In this document: piece after piece, positions 1-7,889 of the stretch
How positions within the stretch are numbered: the stretch's first letter is position 1
Layout of the letters: every line of letters begins with the position of its first letter
From: Acidimicrobiia bacterium
Lineage (GTDB): Bacteria > Actinomycetota > Acidimicrobiia > Acidimicrobiales > Poriferisodalaceae
Length of the DNA: 64,000 nucleotides
Reading direction: 5' to 3'
NCBI GenBank assembly: GCA_022822525.1
Contig: JAJEBN010000082.1
Coordinates: 1 to 64,000, forward strand
Made by a program: the position numbers and the translations under genes
The notes under the pieces: model-generated
The model's database searches: none
Told to the model about the DNA's origin: nothing
The model's input: only the letters and a program-made list of their open reading frames with translations

Positions 1-751
1 CTGGCAACCCCGCTGACCCGCCTATCGGCGCATCCTCTAAGTCCCACATCAACGCCAGAACGGCTGCACCGTCGTGCGCTGCTGGCAGCCCATGACTCTC
101 AAGGAGAGCGGCTCCTCGCGATGCCGCGGACGCGATATCAGCGCCTATCGCCAGGCTCATCCACGCCGCAGCCGGGTTCTCCGAAGACCACAACTCTTCG
201 ATTCGATTGATCAGTGTGCTGCACTCACAGATAGCGCTGGCCGCGGCGTCGGCATGCCGTTGCAGGTCGGGCTCGACTTGCTGTGCCCCGGCGATGGTGG
301 GTGCTTCGAGGATTTGGACCGTTGTGTCAAATAGCCCGATCAGATTCTCGATGGCGAGCTTGACGTGTCTCGCGAATGAACCCAGCGGCCTCAGCTCAGG
401 GGTGTCACCGAGCCAAGCCTCTAGATTCGCAACATCGCGCGCCACTTCCTGCAGCTCACCCGACCGGGCATGTTCTGTACGAGAGATCGCGTTCGCGCCG
501 CTCTCAATGCGATCCAGAACGCTCTCGAAGAGCGGCGAGGCCAGCATGTCGAGCGGTAACTCGTCGGGTGCTTCGCCGGGCGATCGCCGCAGACGCTTCA
601 CGGGCTCAAGGGCGCGCAGGCGGCTCTGATACTGAAGGTCAACCTCCGTGACGGCCGGTCGCGCACCGCAGTCTGGGCAGACTTGCCCCCTCTGCCGCTT
701 CTCACCGCAGCCACGGCATCGAATCGAGTCGAACCCGAGGCTGACCTGCAC
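1..751 (-). CDS. Zinc-ribbon protein of unknown function, partial (3' end beyond left edge)
   Basis: An uninterrupted minus-strand frame starts at a GTG at 751 and runs off the left edge after 250 codons; an in-frame TGA lies upstream. The N-terminus carries CxxC pairs at residues 12/15 and 25/28 (CRGC and CPDC), a treble-clef or zinc-ribbon pattern. The rest is mostly helical, rich in Ala, Glu and Leu, with no motif I recognise. It is divergent from the SIR2-HerA operon across about 150 bp, so the two could share regulation. Whether it belongs to the defence operon is not decidable here. The start is uncertain because no clear Shine-Dalgarno sequence precedes it. Confidence 0.6.
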   Translation of the reverse strand, partial: MQVSLGFDSIRCRGCGEKRQRGQVCPDCGARPAVTEVDLQYQSRLRALEPVKRLRRSPGEAPDELPLDMLASPLFESVLDRIESGANAISRTEHARSGELQEVARDVANLEAWLGDTPELRPLGSFARHVKLAIENLIGLFDTTVQILEAPTIAGAQQVEPDLQRHADAAASAICECSTLINRIEELWSSENPAAAWMSLAIGADIASAASRGAALLESHGLPAAHDGAAVLALMWDLEDAPIGGSAGLP

Positions 752-900
752 GACGACGCACGCTACCGACGACCACGGTGCCCTTCGTGCTCAAGCCGCA
801 GCTCGCTACAACAACGCCGTGTTGGGGACGATCACGACCCATCGCAGATCAGATGACTGCATCGAGAGACTCGGCACCGTATGTCGGTAGGGTGCCCCGG
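752..900. promoter_or_regulatory. Divergent intergenic region between the zinc-ribbon gene and the SIR2 operon
   Basis: This gap of about 150 bp separates two outward-facing genes and must hold their promoters if both are transcribed separately. I see no convincing -10 or -35 pair and no palindrome. The only ribosome-site-like stretch is the GTAGGGTG just before the SIR2 start. Confidence 0.3.
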
Positions 901-2040
901 ATGGGCGACGAGAATGACGGAGAAGCCGAAGGCGGTGACTCATCGAAGCACAAGCCGGGAGCTCTCGCTCAGGAGCTAGCCACCAAGTTGGGGTCCCGCG
1001 CTCGGCATGTGTGCATGCTCGTAGGAGCCGGTGCAAGTTGCGCGGCTGGCTTGCCGACGCTCGAACAGCTCCAGATAGCGGTTCTTGACCGCACTAAAGG
1101 TGATGTCAAGGCTCAGCTAGAACAGCTGCTACGTGGCCGAAATCTTGAGGCAGCACTGAGTCGGCTAAGGCGGGTATCGAGCTTCCTGGACGATGGCGAG
1201 AAATTCGGTGAATTGACGAAGGCATCGGCCACAGAGCTTGATAGAAATATCTGTACAGCCATCATGGCAGTGATCGACGGAACCAAGACGGATCTTGATT
1301 GTTTCAAGCGACTGGCCTCGTGGGCTGGTCGGATGGACTATGAACGCCCATTGGAACTGTTCACGATCAACTACGATCTCTTGATCGAGAAGGGGCTCGA
1401 AGCACTTGGCGTCCCCTATTTTGACGGCTTCATTGGAGCCCATCGAGCCCCATTCATGTCTGAATTAATCGAACCTCGGGACGCACCAGAGCGATGGGCC
1501 TTGCCTGCCGGATTCGTGCGTGTATGGAAGTTGCACGGATCGACGAATTGGCGGCTCCGCGAGGATATGCCATCCACGATCGTGCGGACTGGAATTGGCG
1601 ACGGTAGCGGATCAATCGCAATCTATCCATCAGACGAGAAATACGACGAATCGCGGCGCGTGCCCTTTGTGATATTGATGGATCGCTTTCGGCGCGCGCT
1701 CGTCGAGCCCGAGACAGTCACCATCACGATCGGATTCTCATTTGGCGACGAGCACCTCAATGAGATGCTATTTGACGCAGCGGCTCGCCATCCCAGATGT
1801 GAGGTTGTTGCTCTTTGCTATGGCGATATTCCTGACCCGGTAGCCAGCAGAGCATCGAGTCTACGTAACCTGTTGGTTCTCGGCAAATCCGAGGCGGTGG
1901 TCAATGGGTGTCGGGCTCCTTGGGACGATGGCTTGGAGATTCCGGGAGTATTCGAGTCTGGCAGTTTCCTTCTTGGCGACTTTAAGCACTTGTCGTCCTT
2001 TCTCGCCAAACAAGTCGAACCGTTGGATGAGACTCTCTAG
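901..2040 (+). CDS. SIR2-family NAD-hydrolase effector of a SIR2-HerA defence system
   Basis: A 379-aa protein with the hallmarks of the SIR2-like fold used in phage defence: the NAD-binding loop LVGAGAS at about residues 41-46, TINYD at about 155-159, the catalytic-type histidine in KLHGSTNW near residue 211, and the C-terminal GFSFGDEHLNEML. Defence SIR2 proteins of this group cleave NAD+ after infection sensing and cause abortive infection. I chose the ATG at 901 because the homologous region starts after it; in-frame GTGs lie upstream at 778 and 892. The downstream HerA gene overlaps its 3' end by 14 bp. Base composition is clearly more AT-rich than the metabolic genes, suggesting transfer. 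Confidence 0.88.
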   Translation: MGDENDGEAEGGDSSKHKPGALAQELATKLGSRARHVCMLVGAGASCAAGLPTLEQLQIAVLDRTKGDVKAQLEQLLRGRNLEAALSRLRRVSSFLDDGEKFGELTKASATELDRNICTAIMAVIDGTKTDLDCFKRLASWAGRMDYERPLELFTINYDLLIEKGLEALGVPYFDGFIGAHRAPFMSELIEPRDAPERWALPAGFVRVWKLHGSTNWRLREDMPSTIVRTGIGDGSGSIAIYPSDEKYDESRRVPFVILMDRFRRALVEPETVTITIGFSFGDEHLNEMLFDAAARHPRCEVVALCYGDIPDPVASRASSLRNLLVLGKSEAVVNGCRAPWDDGLEIPGVFESGSFLLGDFKHLSSFLAKQVEPLDETL

Positions 2041-3772
2041 CGACACGCGCATTGGGCGCGTGCGACAAGTACTCGGCGCCACTGTGACAGTGGAGTTGGA
2101 GCCGTCACTGGCGGGCACTATGCCGATGTGGCGTGGTCGCTTGATATCGATCGGCCAGGTCGGATCAATCATACAGATTCCTCATGGCTCGCTTACTCTC
2201 TTGGGGTCAGTTATATTGGTAGGAATCTCCGAACTGTCGTCGCCTTTGGAACCAACACAAGTTGTGGAACAAGGTAAACGATGGTTACAAGTCCGGATGT
2301 TGGGTGAGATCGATGCTTTCGGTAGCTTTCAACGAGGTGTCAGCATATATCCGGGACTCGATGACGACGTTCACTTCTTGACTGCGGACGACTTGGGCAC
2401 AATATATCCCTCAGTGGGCCCTGATCACTTGGCTATCGGTGGCCTAGCCGCCGCGGCCGAAGTTCCCCTGACGCTAGAAGCTTCGAAGCTCGTGACACGC
2501 CATTGTGCTGTCGTGGGCTCCACGGGCTCAGGTAAGACTAGCGCGGTTGCGACCTTGCTGCAGAGATTCCGGAATGCATGGCCATTCGCTAACATCGTCG
2601 TTGTCGACCCACACGGCGAATATTCAGCCGCTTTCAGCGACTCGCATTATGCTCGATCGGTGAATTCAGATGCTCTAGCCAAGCTTAGGGTGCCATATTG
2701 GGCGCTTCCTGCCGCTCGGCTTCTGTCGGTACTCTGCGGCGTCGATAACCGTACTGTATCGGATCGGTTTGCGGAACTAGTAGTTGAGGAGCGTCGCTCC
2801 TTTGCAGATAAGGCAACGTGGCTTAAGCTAGACAAAGAGTCGATTACAGCAGATTCACCGATTCCGTACAATTTGCGAGAGGTGTGGTACAAACTGGACC
2901 GCGCTAATCGAGCTACACTCGCAGACAAGCAAACAGGAAAATTGGCTCTAGTCAGCGAAGGCGACGCGTCAAAACTAAAGGGAGCTACATTCGAACATTA
3001 TGCACTGGGGAATCTAGCGCCGTTCAAGGGACCGACGTTTGGCCACTACAGTCCCGCTCCCGACCGGCTTCGGTTGCGATTGGCTGACCCTAGATTCGGC
3101 TTTTTTCTGGCGAATCCCGATCCATTACAGCCTGACCCACTTCCTATAATCGCATCAGAGTGGCTGGGTGAAGACCGCCCGGTCTCGATTCTCGACTTTG
3201 GCGGGGTTCCGTTTGAAGTAGCTGATGTAGCGATCGGTCTGGTGCTGGACCTGCTCTTCGAACTCGCCGTGCGAAGCGGTGAAGATGGAATTGGCCGCGC
3301 CAATCCCGTGCTTCTGGTGCTTGAGGAGGCGCATCGATACCTACGAGGCGGGCTCGCACATGACGCCGCTGATCGCATCGCTAGAGAGGGCCGGAAGTAC
3401 GGTGTCGGAATGATGATGGTAAGTCAGAGGCCATCTGAATTGCCGGAGACCTCGCTCGCACAATGCGGGACGATCCTTGCTCTACGGTTGACGAACGCTG
3501 CGGATCAATCAGCTGTGCGCAGTGCGCTACCGGACACGGTCACCGGCCTTTCAGAGGTCCTCCCATCGCTCAGGACCGGCGAAGCGCTGGTGTCAGGCGA
3601 GGCGGTGGTACTCCCCACTCGAGTTCTCATTGACAGGCCTTCTCCGGAGCCACGGGCCAGTGACCCGTCCCTAGAATCTTGGAAGACGCAAACCGCCGAT
3701 CAGGTCAATATCTCAAAGGCTGTTGCTGATTGGCGTCGCGGAGTTGCGCCGATTGAAGGGAGTGAAGATTGA
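2027..3772 (+). CDS. herA: HerA-type hexameric ATPase/translocase of the SIR2-HerA system
   Basis: A 581-aa HerA/FtsK-superfamily ATPase. An N-terminal HAS-barrel-like beta domain (about residues 5-110) precedes Walker A GSTGSGKT at 164-171. The Walker B motif LLVLEEAH lies near residue 430, followed by SQRPSELPETSLAQCGT, the conserved motif after Walker B in HerA proteins. The family forms hexameric rings; in SIR2-HerA systems the ring assembles with SIR2 and both are required for anti-phage activity. The ATG at 2027 lies inside the SIR2 gene (14-bp overlap), implying translational coupling and matched expression. The gene is AT-rich like its partner. No NurA nuclease is adjacent, which separates it from the housekeeping HerA-NurA pair. 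Confidence 0.9.
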   Translation: MRLSSDTRIGRVRQVLGATVTVELEPSLAGTMPMWRGRLISIGQVGSIIQIPHGSLTLLGSVILVGISELSSPLEPTQVVEQGKRWLQVRMLGEIDAFGSFQRGVSIYPGLDDDVHFLTADDLGTIYPSVGPDHLAIGGLAAAAEVPLTLEASKLVTRHCAVVGSTGSGKTSAVATLLQRFRNAWPFANIVVVDPHGEYSAAFSDSHYARSVNSDALAKLRVPYWALPAARLLSVLCGVDNRTVSDRFAELVVEERRSFADKATWLKLDKESITADSPIPYNLREVWYKLDRANRATLADKQTGKLALVSEGDASKLKGATFEHYALGNLAPFKGPTFGHYSPAPDRLRLRLADPRFGFFLANPDPLQPDPLPIIASEWLGEDRPVSILDFGGVPFEVADVAIGLVLDLLFELAVRSGEDGIGRANPVLLVLEEAHRYLRGGLAHDAADRIAREGRKYGVGMMMVSQRPSELPETSLAQCGTILALRLTNAADQSAVRSALPDTVTGLSEVLPSLRTGEALVSGEAVVLPTRVLIDRPSPEPRASDPSLESWKTQTADQVNISKAVADWRRGVAPIEGSED

Positions 3773-3990
3773 TCGATTGGATACCTACGCCAGATTCGAA
3801 GCGCACGGAGGCGATTGCCTACCTCAGTGATGAGGAAGTGATCCTCGCGAGGTTCCCCGGTGGCACAGAGTGGCGCTACGAAGGCTGTCCGCCCCACGTT
3901 TGGGAAGAGTTCTCGGACCCAGCGACATCCAAGGGCACGTACATCCACGAGCAACTTAATCATCACTCGCACGGTCCATTCACGTCCTAG
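3769..3990 (+). CDS. KTSC-domain small protein, third gene of the SIR2-HerA operon
   Basis: A 73-aa protein that is essentially a single KTSC domain: the pattern IAYLSDEEVILARFPGGTEW, the YEGCPPHVWEEF segment, and the closing SKGTYIHEQL match the family layout (short beta strands, then a V/W..F helix, then a G-x-Y-x-x-x-I motif). The domain occurs in phage and bacterial proteins and as a C-terminal appendage; its function is poorly known. The TTG start at 3769 overlaps the herA stop (TTGA), so it is translationally coupled to the defence genes. A role as accessory or sensor subunit is inference from the operon only. Confidence 0.75.
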   Translation: MIDWIPTPDSKRTEAIAYLSDEEVILARFPGGTEWRYEGCPPHVWEEFSDPATSKGTYIHEQLNHHSHGPFTS

Positions 3991-4056
3991 CTTCAGCTGG
4001 AATGGAACGGCTTCAACTACAGACTTCAAGAGCGCGCTGGAACACAAGGAATCAGC

Positions 4057-4652
4057 GGTGCAGGTGCATCTCCGATCGGTTCGTCGGCGTCGGTGCGGCA
4101 GTTGCTCGTCCATCTCGAGGAGGCCGGCTTCGGCGGCGCTCCCCGGTACCTGGGTATCGAGCCTGACGGGTCGGTGGTGCTTAGCTGGGTCGAGGGGTGG
4201 GTGCCGGCCGATGCCGAGTGGTGGCGGGCGGGCGCAGGCGAGCTGGCCTCGGTGGGGGAGCTGCTTCGGTCCTGTCACGACTGCGTCGCGGGGTTCGCTG
4301 CGGGCTCGGGCTTCGCCGAGGGCCCCCAGGCGGTGGGGCCCGGACAGGTGGTGTGCCACGACGACGTCGCTGCGCGAAACACGGTGTTCGCCGGCGGGCG
4401 GTGGCGTTCATCGATTGGGACGGGATATTCGTGGCGTCGCCGATGTGGGACCTCGCGCACGCCGTGTGGCAGTTCGCGCCGGTGTGCGGCGCTGCGGATC
4501 GGTGGTTGGAGGGCTAGCCCGGTGCGCCTGATCGGTCGGCGCGCATAGCGGCGTTGGTGGGCGGCTACGGGCTGGGCGCCGGCAGGGCCGATGAGCTCGC
4601 CGACATGGTGGCCGAGGTGATCGCCGGCTATGGGCGGCGGAAGATCACGTGA
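4057..4652 (+). pseudogene. Aminoglycoside-phosphotransferase-like (APH family) pseudogene
   Basis: A decayed kinase-like phosphotransferase. The first recognisable part, VRQLLVHLEEAGFGGAPRYL from about 4093 and upstream GAGASPIGSS, lacks the N-terminal nucleotide-binding strands. The catalytic loop VCHDDVAARNTV is intact near 4350-4385. A frameshift near 4400 moves the coding sense to another frame, which continues with FIDWDGIFVASPMWDLAHAV (the DFG-equivalent Asp). That frame has an in-frame TAG at 4515-4517 before a normal-looking C-terminus ending at 4652. It therefore has three lesions: 5' truncation, frameshift and nonsense codon. The truncation lies directly downstream of the KTSC gene, consistent with insertion of the defence operon or a deletion. 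Confidence 0.75.
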
Positions 4653-4911
4653 GTTCCGACTCGCCGCCAGACGATGTGCGGCTGCCCCTGGATTCGCTCT
4701 TCTCCGTAGACGAACGTTGCGCGGCCGTCTTCGGCCCAGCTCATCTCGAACACGCCCGAGTGCCCTTGACGCGCAAGCCGGGGCGCGGGGAGCGGCCCGC
4801 TGCTAAGTCCTCGACGAACTGTGCCACCGCGAGGAGAAAGTCAGCCTGGCTGCTTCGATCCAGTCGGGCAAACTCGCGCCCGAACACGACCTCCCATTCG
4901 AACGTCGGCAT
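4628..4911 (-). pseudogene. RelE/ParE-like toxin, frameshifted
   Basis: Reading the minus strand from the ATG at 4911 gives MPTFEWEVVFGREFARLD, then QFVEDLAAG and LRVKG, a RelE-type start, but the frame ends early in CSR-stop near 4740. One frame over, sense resumes directly as HSGVFEMSWAEDGRATFVYG and continues to TAG at 4628. The join LRVKG+HSGVFE matches RelE-like toxins closely, so a single-base loss near 4762 has inactivated the gene, unless it is a sequencing error. It lies 38 bp after the AbrB-type antitoxin stop. Its 3' end overlaps the phosphotransferase pseudogene tail on the opposite strand. Confidence 0.65.
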
Positions 4912-4949
4912 CGAGTGGGACCGTAGATGCTCGCCGGGTCGCGGTTGCC

Positions 4950-5306
4950 TCAGTTTTCGACGGGGCTTGGGCCGGGGGCTCGTTCGGCCAAGGCTCGCAG
5001 ACCGTCGAGAAACTCATCGGCAGAGTCGAAGGTCGGACCGAGGCGGCCCGCTGCGCGGTCGACTTCGATCTGATTCTCGCCTTCTTGCCACTCCGGCGTC
5101 CAGTACCACTCTTGATCGGGGTCGCGCTCGGCGCAAGGGCGAAGCAGGATGCCGTCGCTGACGACCTCGGCCTCGAGCTCGTCTCCGTCGTGCAGGCCCG
5201 CGGCAAGTCGAAGTTCCTTCGGCAGTGTCACCTGACCGTCGCCGCTGAGCCGCGTCAACACCATGGCATCAAGATACTTGGGCACCAACGCCGTCAAGTC
5301 GGCCAT
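4950..5306 (-). CDS. AbrB/MazE-like antitoxin (SpoVT-AbrB domain)
   Basis: A 118-aa protein containing the swapped-hairpin AbrB signature TRLSGDGQVTLPKELRLAAG followed by GDELEAEVVSDGILLRP at about residues 17-55. A C-terminal toxin-binding-like tail (FDSADEFLDGLRALAERAPG) follows. In such pairs the antitoxin binds both the toxin and the promoter. I chose the ATG at 5306; an upstream in-frame ATG at 5357 would add 17 residues unlike the family. The partner toxin just downstream is frameshifted, so this antitoxin may now be an orphan regulator. Confidence 0.75.
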   Translation of the reverse strand: MADLTALVPKYLDAMVLTRLSGDGQVTLPKELRLAAGLHDGDELEAEVVSDGILLRPCAERDPDQEWYWTPEWQEGENQIEVDRAAGRLGPTFDSADEFLDGLRALAERAPGPSPVEN

Positions 5307-5461
5307 ATGCGCCAGTTTGGCAATGCCCGCAGTTCGCGGGCGGGCGGTGGTGCGCAAGAGGTACGAAAATAACTGGAACTAACGCAGGTACCACTCCTAC
5401 TGTGGCGCCATGATGCAACGACGGTGCCAGACGTGTTGCCGCAGCGGTTGAGGGCAGCTCG

Positions 5462-6145
5462 GTGACGTCCGGCTATGAGGCCGCACTGCTGGTGCTGGTG
5501 CTTCTGCTTCCGGGCGCGTTCGCAGCCTGGGGATTCGAGCGGCATGTGCAGCGTTACGGTCGGCGCCTGAAGGACTGGTTGTTGCGGTTGGCCGGCTTGT
5601 CGGCGGTATGCCTCGCGTTGGGGGCGGGGCCGCTGTACTGGCTGATGGCTACCTACGGGCGTGACTTCGCCGAACGCGAGGCGTTGCCGTGGTGGCTGTA
5701 TCTCGTGCCTGGTCTCTACCTGGTGCTGCCTGCGTCGGGAGGGTGGGCGCTGGGCCTGCTGGTGCGCCGCTCGGGGTCGCCAATGTCACGGCTGCTCGGC
5801 CCGATCCGCGCCCCGTCTGCCTGGGATCTGCTGTTTGACACCGCCGACGCGGGGTTCGTGAGATGCCGCTTGCGGTCGGGCCGCTGGGTCGGCGGCTTCT
5901 ACGCCAATGCCGTCCCGATCAGGTCCTACGTCGGGGCGGATGGCCCGGCCCAAGACATCTACATCGCACATGCTGTCGAGTTCGATCAAGACACCGGCGA
6001 TCCAGACAGCCTCGACGGCGGCTACGTGTGGACGGGCGGCGGAATCCTGCTCAAGTGGGCCGACATCGAGTCGTTAGAGTTTCGGAAAATACGCGAACTG
6101 GAAACGGAGAATGCTGATGGCGAAGAAGCGCCGCTCCAAGCGTAA
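5462..6145 (+). CDS. DUF6338-family membrane protein
   Basis: A 227-aa protein. Three hydrophobic segments are visible: about residues 7-24, 42-64 (LRLAGLSAVCLALGAGPLYW) and 78-98. A cytosolic beta-rich domain follows with repeated Gly/Trp/Tyr (WVGGFYANAVPIRSYVGADG; GGYVWTGGGILLKWADIESL). This matches DUF6338, an actinobacterial family of unknown function. It starts at GTG 5462. A 53-codon gene overlaps its last 29 bp, so the two are probably cotranscribed. No function can be assigned beyond the membrane location. Confidence 0.65.
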   Translation: MTSGYEAALLVLVLLLPGAFAAWGFERHVQRYGRRLKDWLLRLAGLSAVCLALGAGPLYWLMATYGRDFAEREALPWWLYLVPGLYLVLPASGGWALGLLVRRSGSPMSRLLGPIRAPSAWDLLFDTADAGFVRCRLRSGRWVGGFYANAVPIRSYVGADGPAQDIYIAHAVEFDQDTGDPDSLDGGYVWTGGGILLKWADIESLEFRKIRELETENADGEEAPLQA

Positions 6146-6278
6146 GCCGCCCCGGGATCCGCGCCCGGAGTACGTCGGCGGCTACTACCCACGGTCTGGC
6201 GTGACCCCGGCAGATGTTCCCAAGGACCTGTTCCGTCCCAAGACAACCGAAGAGCTGATGAAAGAACTCCGTAGCTAG
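6117..6278 (+). CDS. Small basic protein paired with the DUF6338 gene
   Basis: A 53-aa reading frame from the ATG at 6117 to TAG at 6276-6278, overlapping the DUF6338 gene by 29 bp. The N-terminus is strongly basic (MAKKRRSKRKPPRDPRPEY), then YVGGYYPRSG, and a C-terminal amphipathic stretch KTTEELMKELRS. Tight overlap and a composed, non-random protein suggest it is real and cotranslated. I do not recognise a family; the position is typical of a small accessory partner. Confidence 0.55.
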   Translation: MAKKRRSKRKPPRDPRPEYVGGYYPRSGVTPADVPKDLFRPKTTEELMKELRS

Positions 6279-6759
6279 AGCTTCCACATCGGCTCAGGCT
6301 TCGCGGCTGCAGAACGGGCGGTCCGTATCGAGGAGGGGCTTGCTGCGGTGTGCGAGTGAGAGCAGGAGCACGGCGGGGGCACCGCTCCGTCGATTCCGGC
6401 GGCCCCGAGCAGCGCATTAGCCGGCTCGTCAAATGGGACGGCATTGAGATGCTGAATGTGTCGGCCAGATCGCCCGATCTCAACCTCAACTCGCTCCAGT
6501 TCGAGACCACGTAGCGGCAAGCTGCGCCCACGCTGAATCCACTTCGGGCTTGGGCTTATGGCGCTCGCCGCATCCCCGGGACGACGTAACCCCGGCCGTT
6601 TGCCGAGGCAGGGACGGTTCCGGGGTGTTCGCAACCACCCTACTGACGTGCCGGCCCTGCACCATCGCTCCCGCGCCACTTCGACCGATGGTGATCCTCG
6701 ACGCCGGATCGGGATCGGCTGGGTGCCCGGGGCAGACTGGGCTGTGGAGGGGGCACGTC
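6279..6759. other. 481-bp stretch with no supportable gene
   Basis: Open frames exist on both strands but none shows a recognisable motif, a ribosome site or family-like composition. The last 16 bp are the GGAGGGGG-type leader of the downstream SRPBCC gene. It may hold a decayed gene; I see nothing I can name. Confidence 0.5.
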
Positions 6760-7185
6760 ATGTCGCAGGCATTCGCTGTTGAGGAGATCATTGGTCACCC
6801 GGTTCCGCGGGCGTGGGCCGCGCTCACCGACTGGCCGAACGCTCACCGGTGGATGCCCGGGGTCGACGCGATCACCGCCGATGGGGAGACCGCCGAGGGC
6901 ACCCGGCTGACGTTCCGGGCCCGGGGCAAGGACCGCTCCAGCACCATCGTGCGATGCGTCGACGGGCAGTCGATGGTGCTGCGCTCGGTTCAGGGCGGCG
7001 TGACGGCCGACTACACCTACGAGGTCCGGGCGCACGATGAGGGCACCTCACGAGTCACGCTGACAGCGGACTGCCAGAGCTCCGGCGTGCTGTGGCGGCT
7101 GATGTGGCCCTTGCTTCGCATCGCCATACGAGCGTCCGACGCCAAGCAGCTCAGACTCCTCAAAGCCATGATCGAAGACGCCTAA
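6760..7185 (+). CDS. SRPBCC (START/Bet v1-like) family protein
   Basis: A 141-aa protein with the polyketide-cyclase/SRPBCC pattern: an N-terminal VEEIIGHPVPRAWAALTDWP (strand, then the helix that packs the ligand pocket), then WMPGVDAITADGETAEGTRL, central antiparallel strands, and a long C-terminal helix (ASDAKQLRLLKAMIEDA). Family members bind hydrophobic ligands or act as cyclases or toxin-like proteins; no substrate can be inferred. The ATG at 6760 is preceded by GGAGGGGG at good spacing. It is free-standing. Confidence 0.75.
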   Translation: MSQAFAVEEIIGHPVPRAWAALTDWPNAHRWMPGVDAITADGETAEGTRLTFRARGKDRSSTIVRCVDGQSMVLRSVQGGVTADYTYEVRAHDEGTSRVTLTADCQSSGVLWRLMWPLLRIAIRASDAKQLRLLKAMIEDA

Positions 7186-7223
7186 CCCCCGCACGGCGCG
7201 AGGCCGCCCGCCGCCGCCTCGGC

Positions 7224-7418
7224 TCAGTCGGCGGATTCCGGCGTGCGTTCGTAGAACTGGATGTAGAACGCGGCGTCGTGCGCCGGCTCGATGTGGTGGC
7301 GGACTCCGGGAACGATCGGCACGCGTTCACCCGCCGCTGCAAGGACTCGCCGTGGCATGTCATCGACGAACAGCACCGAGCCGTCGAGCACGACGAGTTC
7401 GGCCCATGCCGACGTCAC
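7224..7418 (-). CDS. DUF1971-like cupin (tellurite-resistance-associated), 5' end missing or unusual
   Basis: From GTG 7418 this gives 64 aa: VTSAWAELVVLDGSVLFVDD, then GERVPIVPGVRHHIEPA and AFYIQFYERT, a compact cupin of the DUF1971 family. Homology-like sense extends upstream without a stop to about 7520 (PDSPRVPAG, ARRTPIFDAANVPPALIRSH), where the family normally begins, but no ATG, GTG or TTG exists in that stretch before an in-frame TAG. Either a truncated protein is made from 7418, a rare start is used, or the start codon has been lost. It lies just after an antitoxin-like gene, where a toxin would be expected. Confidence 0.5.
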   Translation of the reverse strand: MTSAWAELVVLDGSVLFVDDMPRRVLAAAGERVPIVPGVRHHIEPAHDAAFYIQFYERTPESAD

Positions 7419-7529
7419 ATGAGACCTGATGAGTGCCGGGGGGACGTTGGCAGCGTCGAAGATGGGTGTTCGGCGAGCCAGTGTGGCCCCGGCGGGAACC
7501 CGTGGACTGTCAGGCGTGATGAACCGAAA

Positions 7530-7802
7530 CTACGCGACCGGCCGTTCCCGCACCGCCGCCGCGTCGGCTGGCAGCAGCCGACTGGCGGCAGCGCGCTCGT
7601 CGGGCGTGAGCGGCCCGCCGGTTTCGTCGAGCATCGTGGCAAGCAGCTTGTCGAAGTCGGCATCGGCCGCGAGCTGACACCTCATGGCATGTTCGACGTA
7701 GGCCGACACGCTCGATGCGCCGCCTTGGGCGACCACCGCTTTCACCTGGCCGGCGATGTCGGCGTCGACGGTGACTGTCAACCGGTTCTTCGTGGCTGCC
7801 AT
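7530..7802 (-). CDS. Ribbon-helix-helix antitoxin-like protein, apparently orphan
   Basis: A 90-aa protein. KNRLTVTVDADIAGQVKAVV at the N-terminus is a ribbon-helix-helix strand and helix, followed by a Gly-Gly-Ala-Ser-Ser-Val-Ser-Ala-Tyr-Val turn as in actinobacterial VapB-like antitoxins. A Pro/Ala-rich C-terminal tail with DETGGPLTPDERAAA follows; that tail typically wraps the toxin. I chose the ATG at 7802 over the one at 7823 because family members begin with a short basic lead. No PIN toxin follows; the next sense on this strand is the DUF1971 fragment. Confidence 0.65.
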   Translation of the reverse strand: MAATKNRLTVTVDADIAGQVKAVVAQGGASSVSAYVEHAMRCQLAADADFDKLLATMLDETGGPLTPDERAAASRLLPADAAAVRERPVA

Positions 7803-7889
7803 GCCGCTCAACGTACTGCGCACGGCGACTCATGCCGCTACCGGTTTTGACCGAATGGGCTGGTGCTGGTCGGTGGGTAGCTTGCGCTG

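Noticed and set aside
5462-5989. Long minus-strand frames opposite DUF6338 and other GC-rich genes
   Set aside because: They are typical antisense frames in high-GC DNA, with Arg/Pro/Ala-rich products and no motifs.
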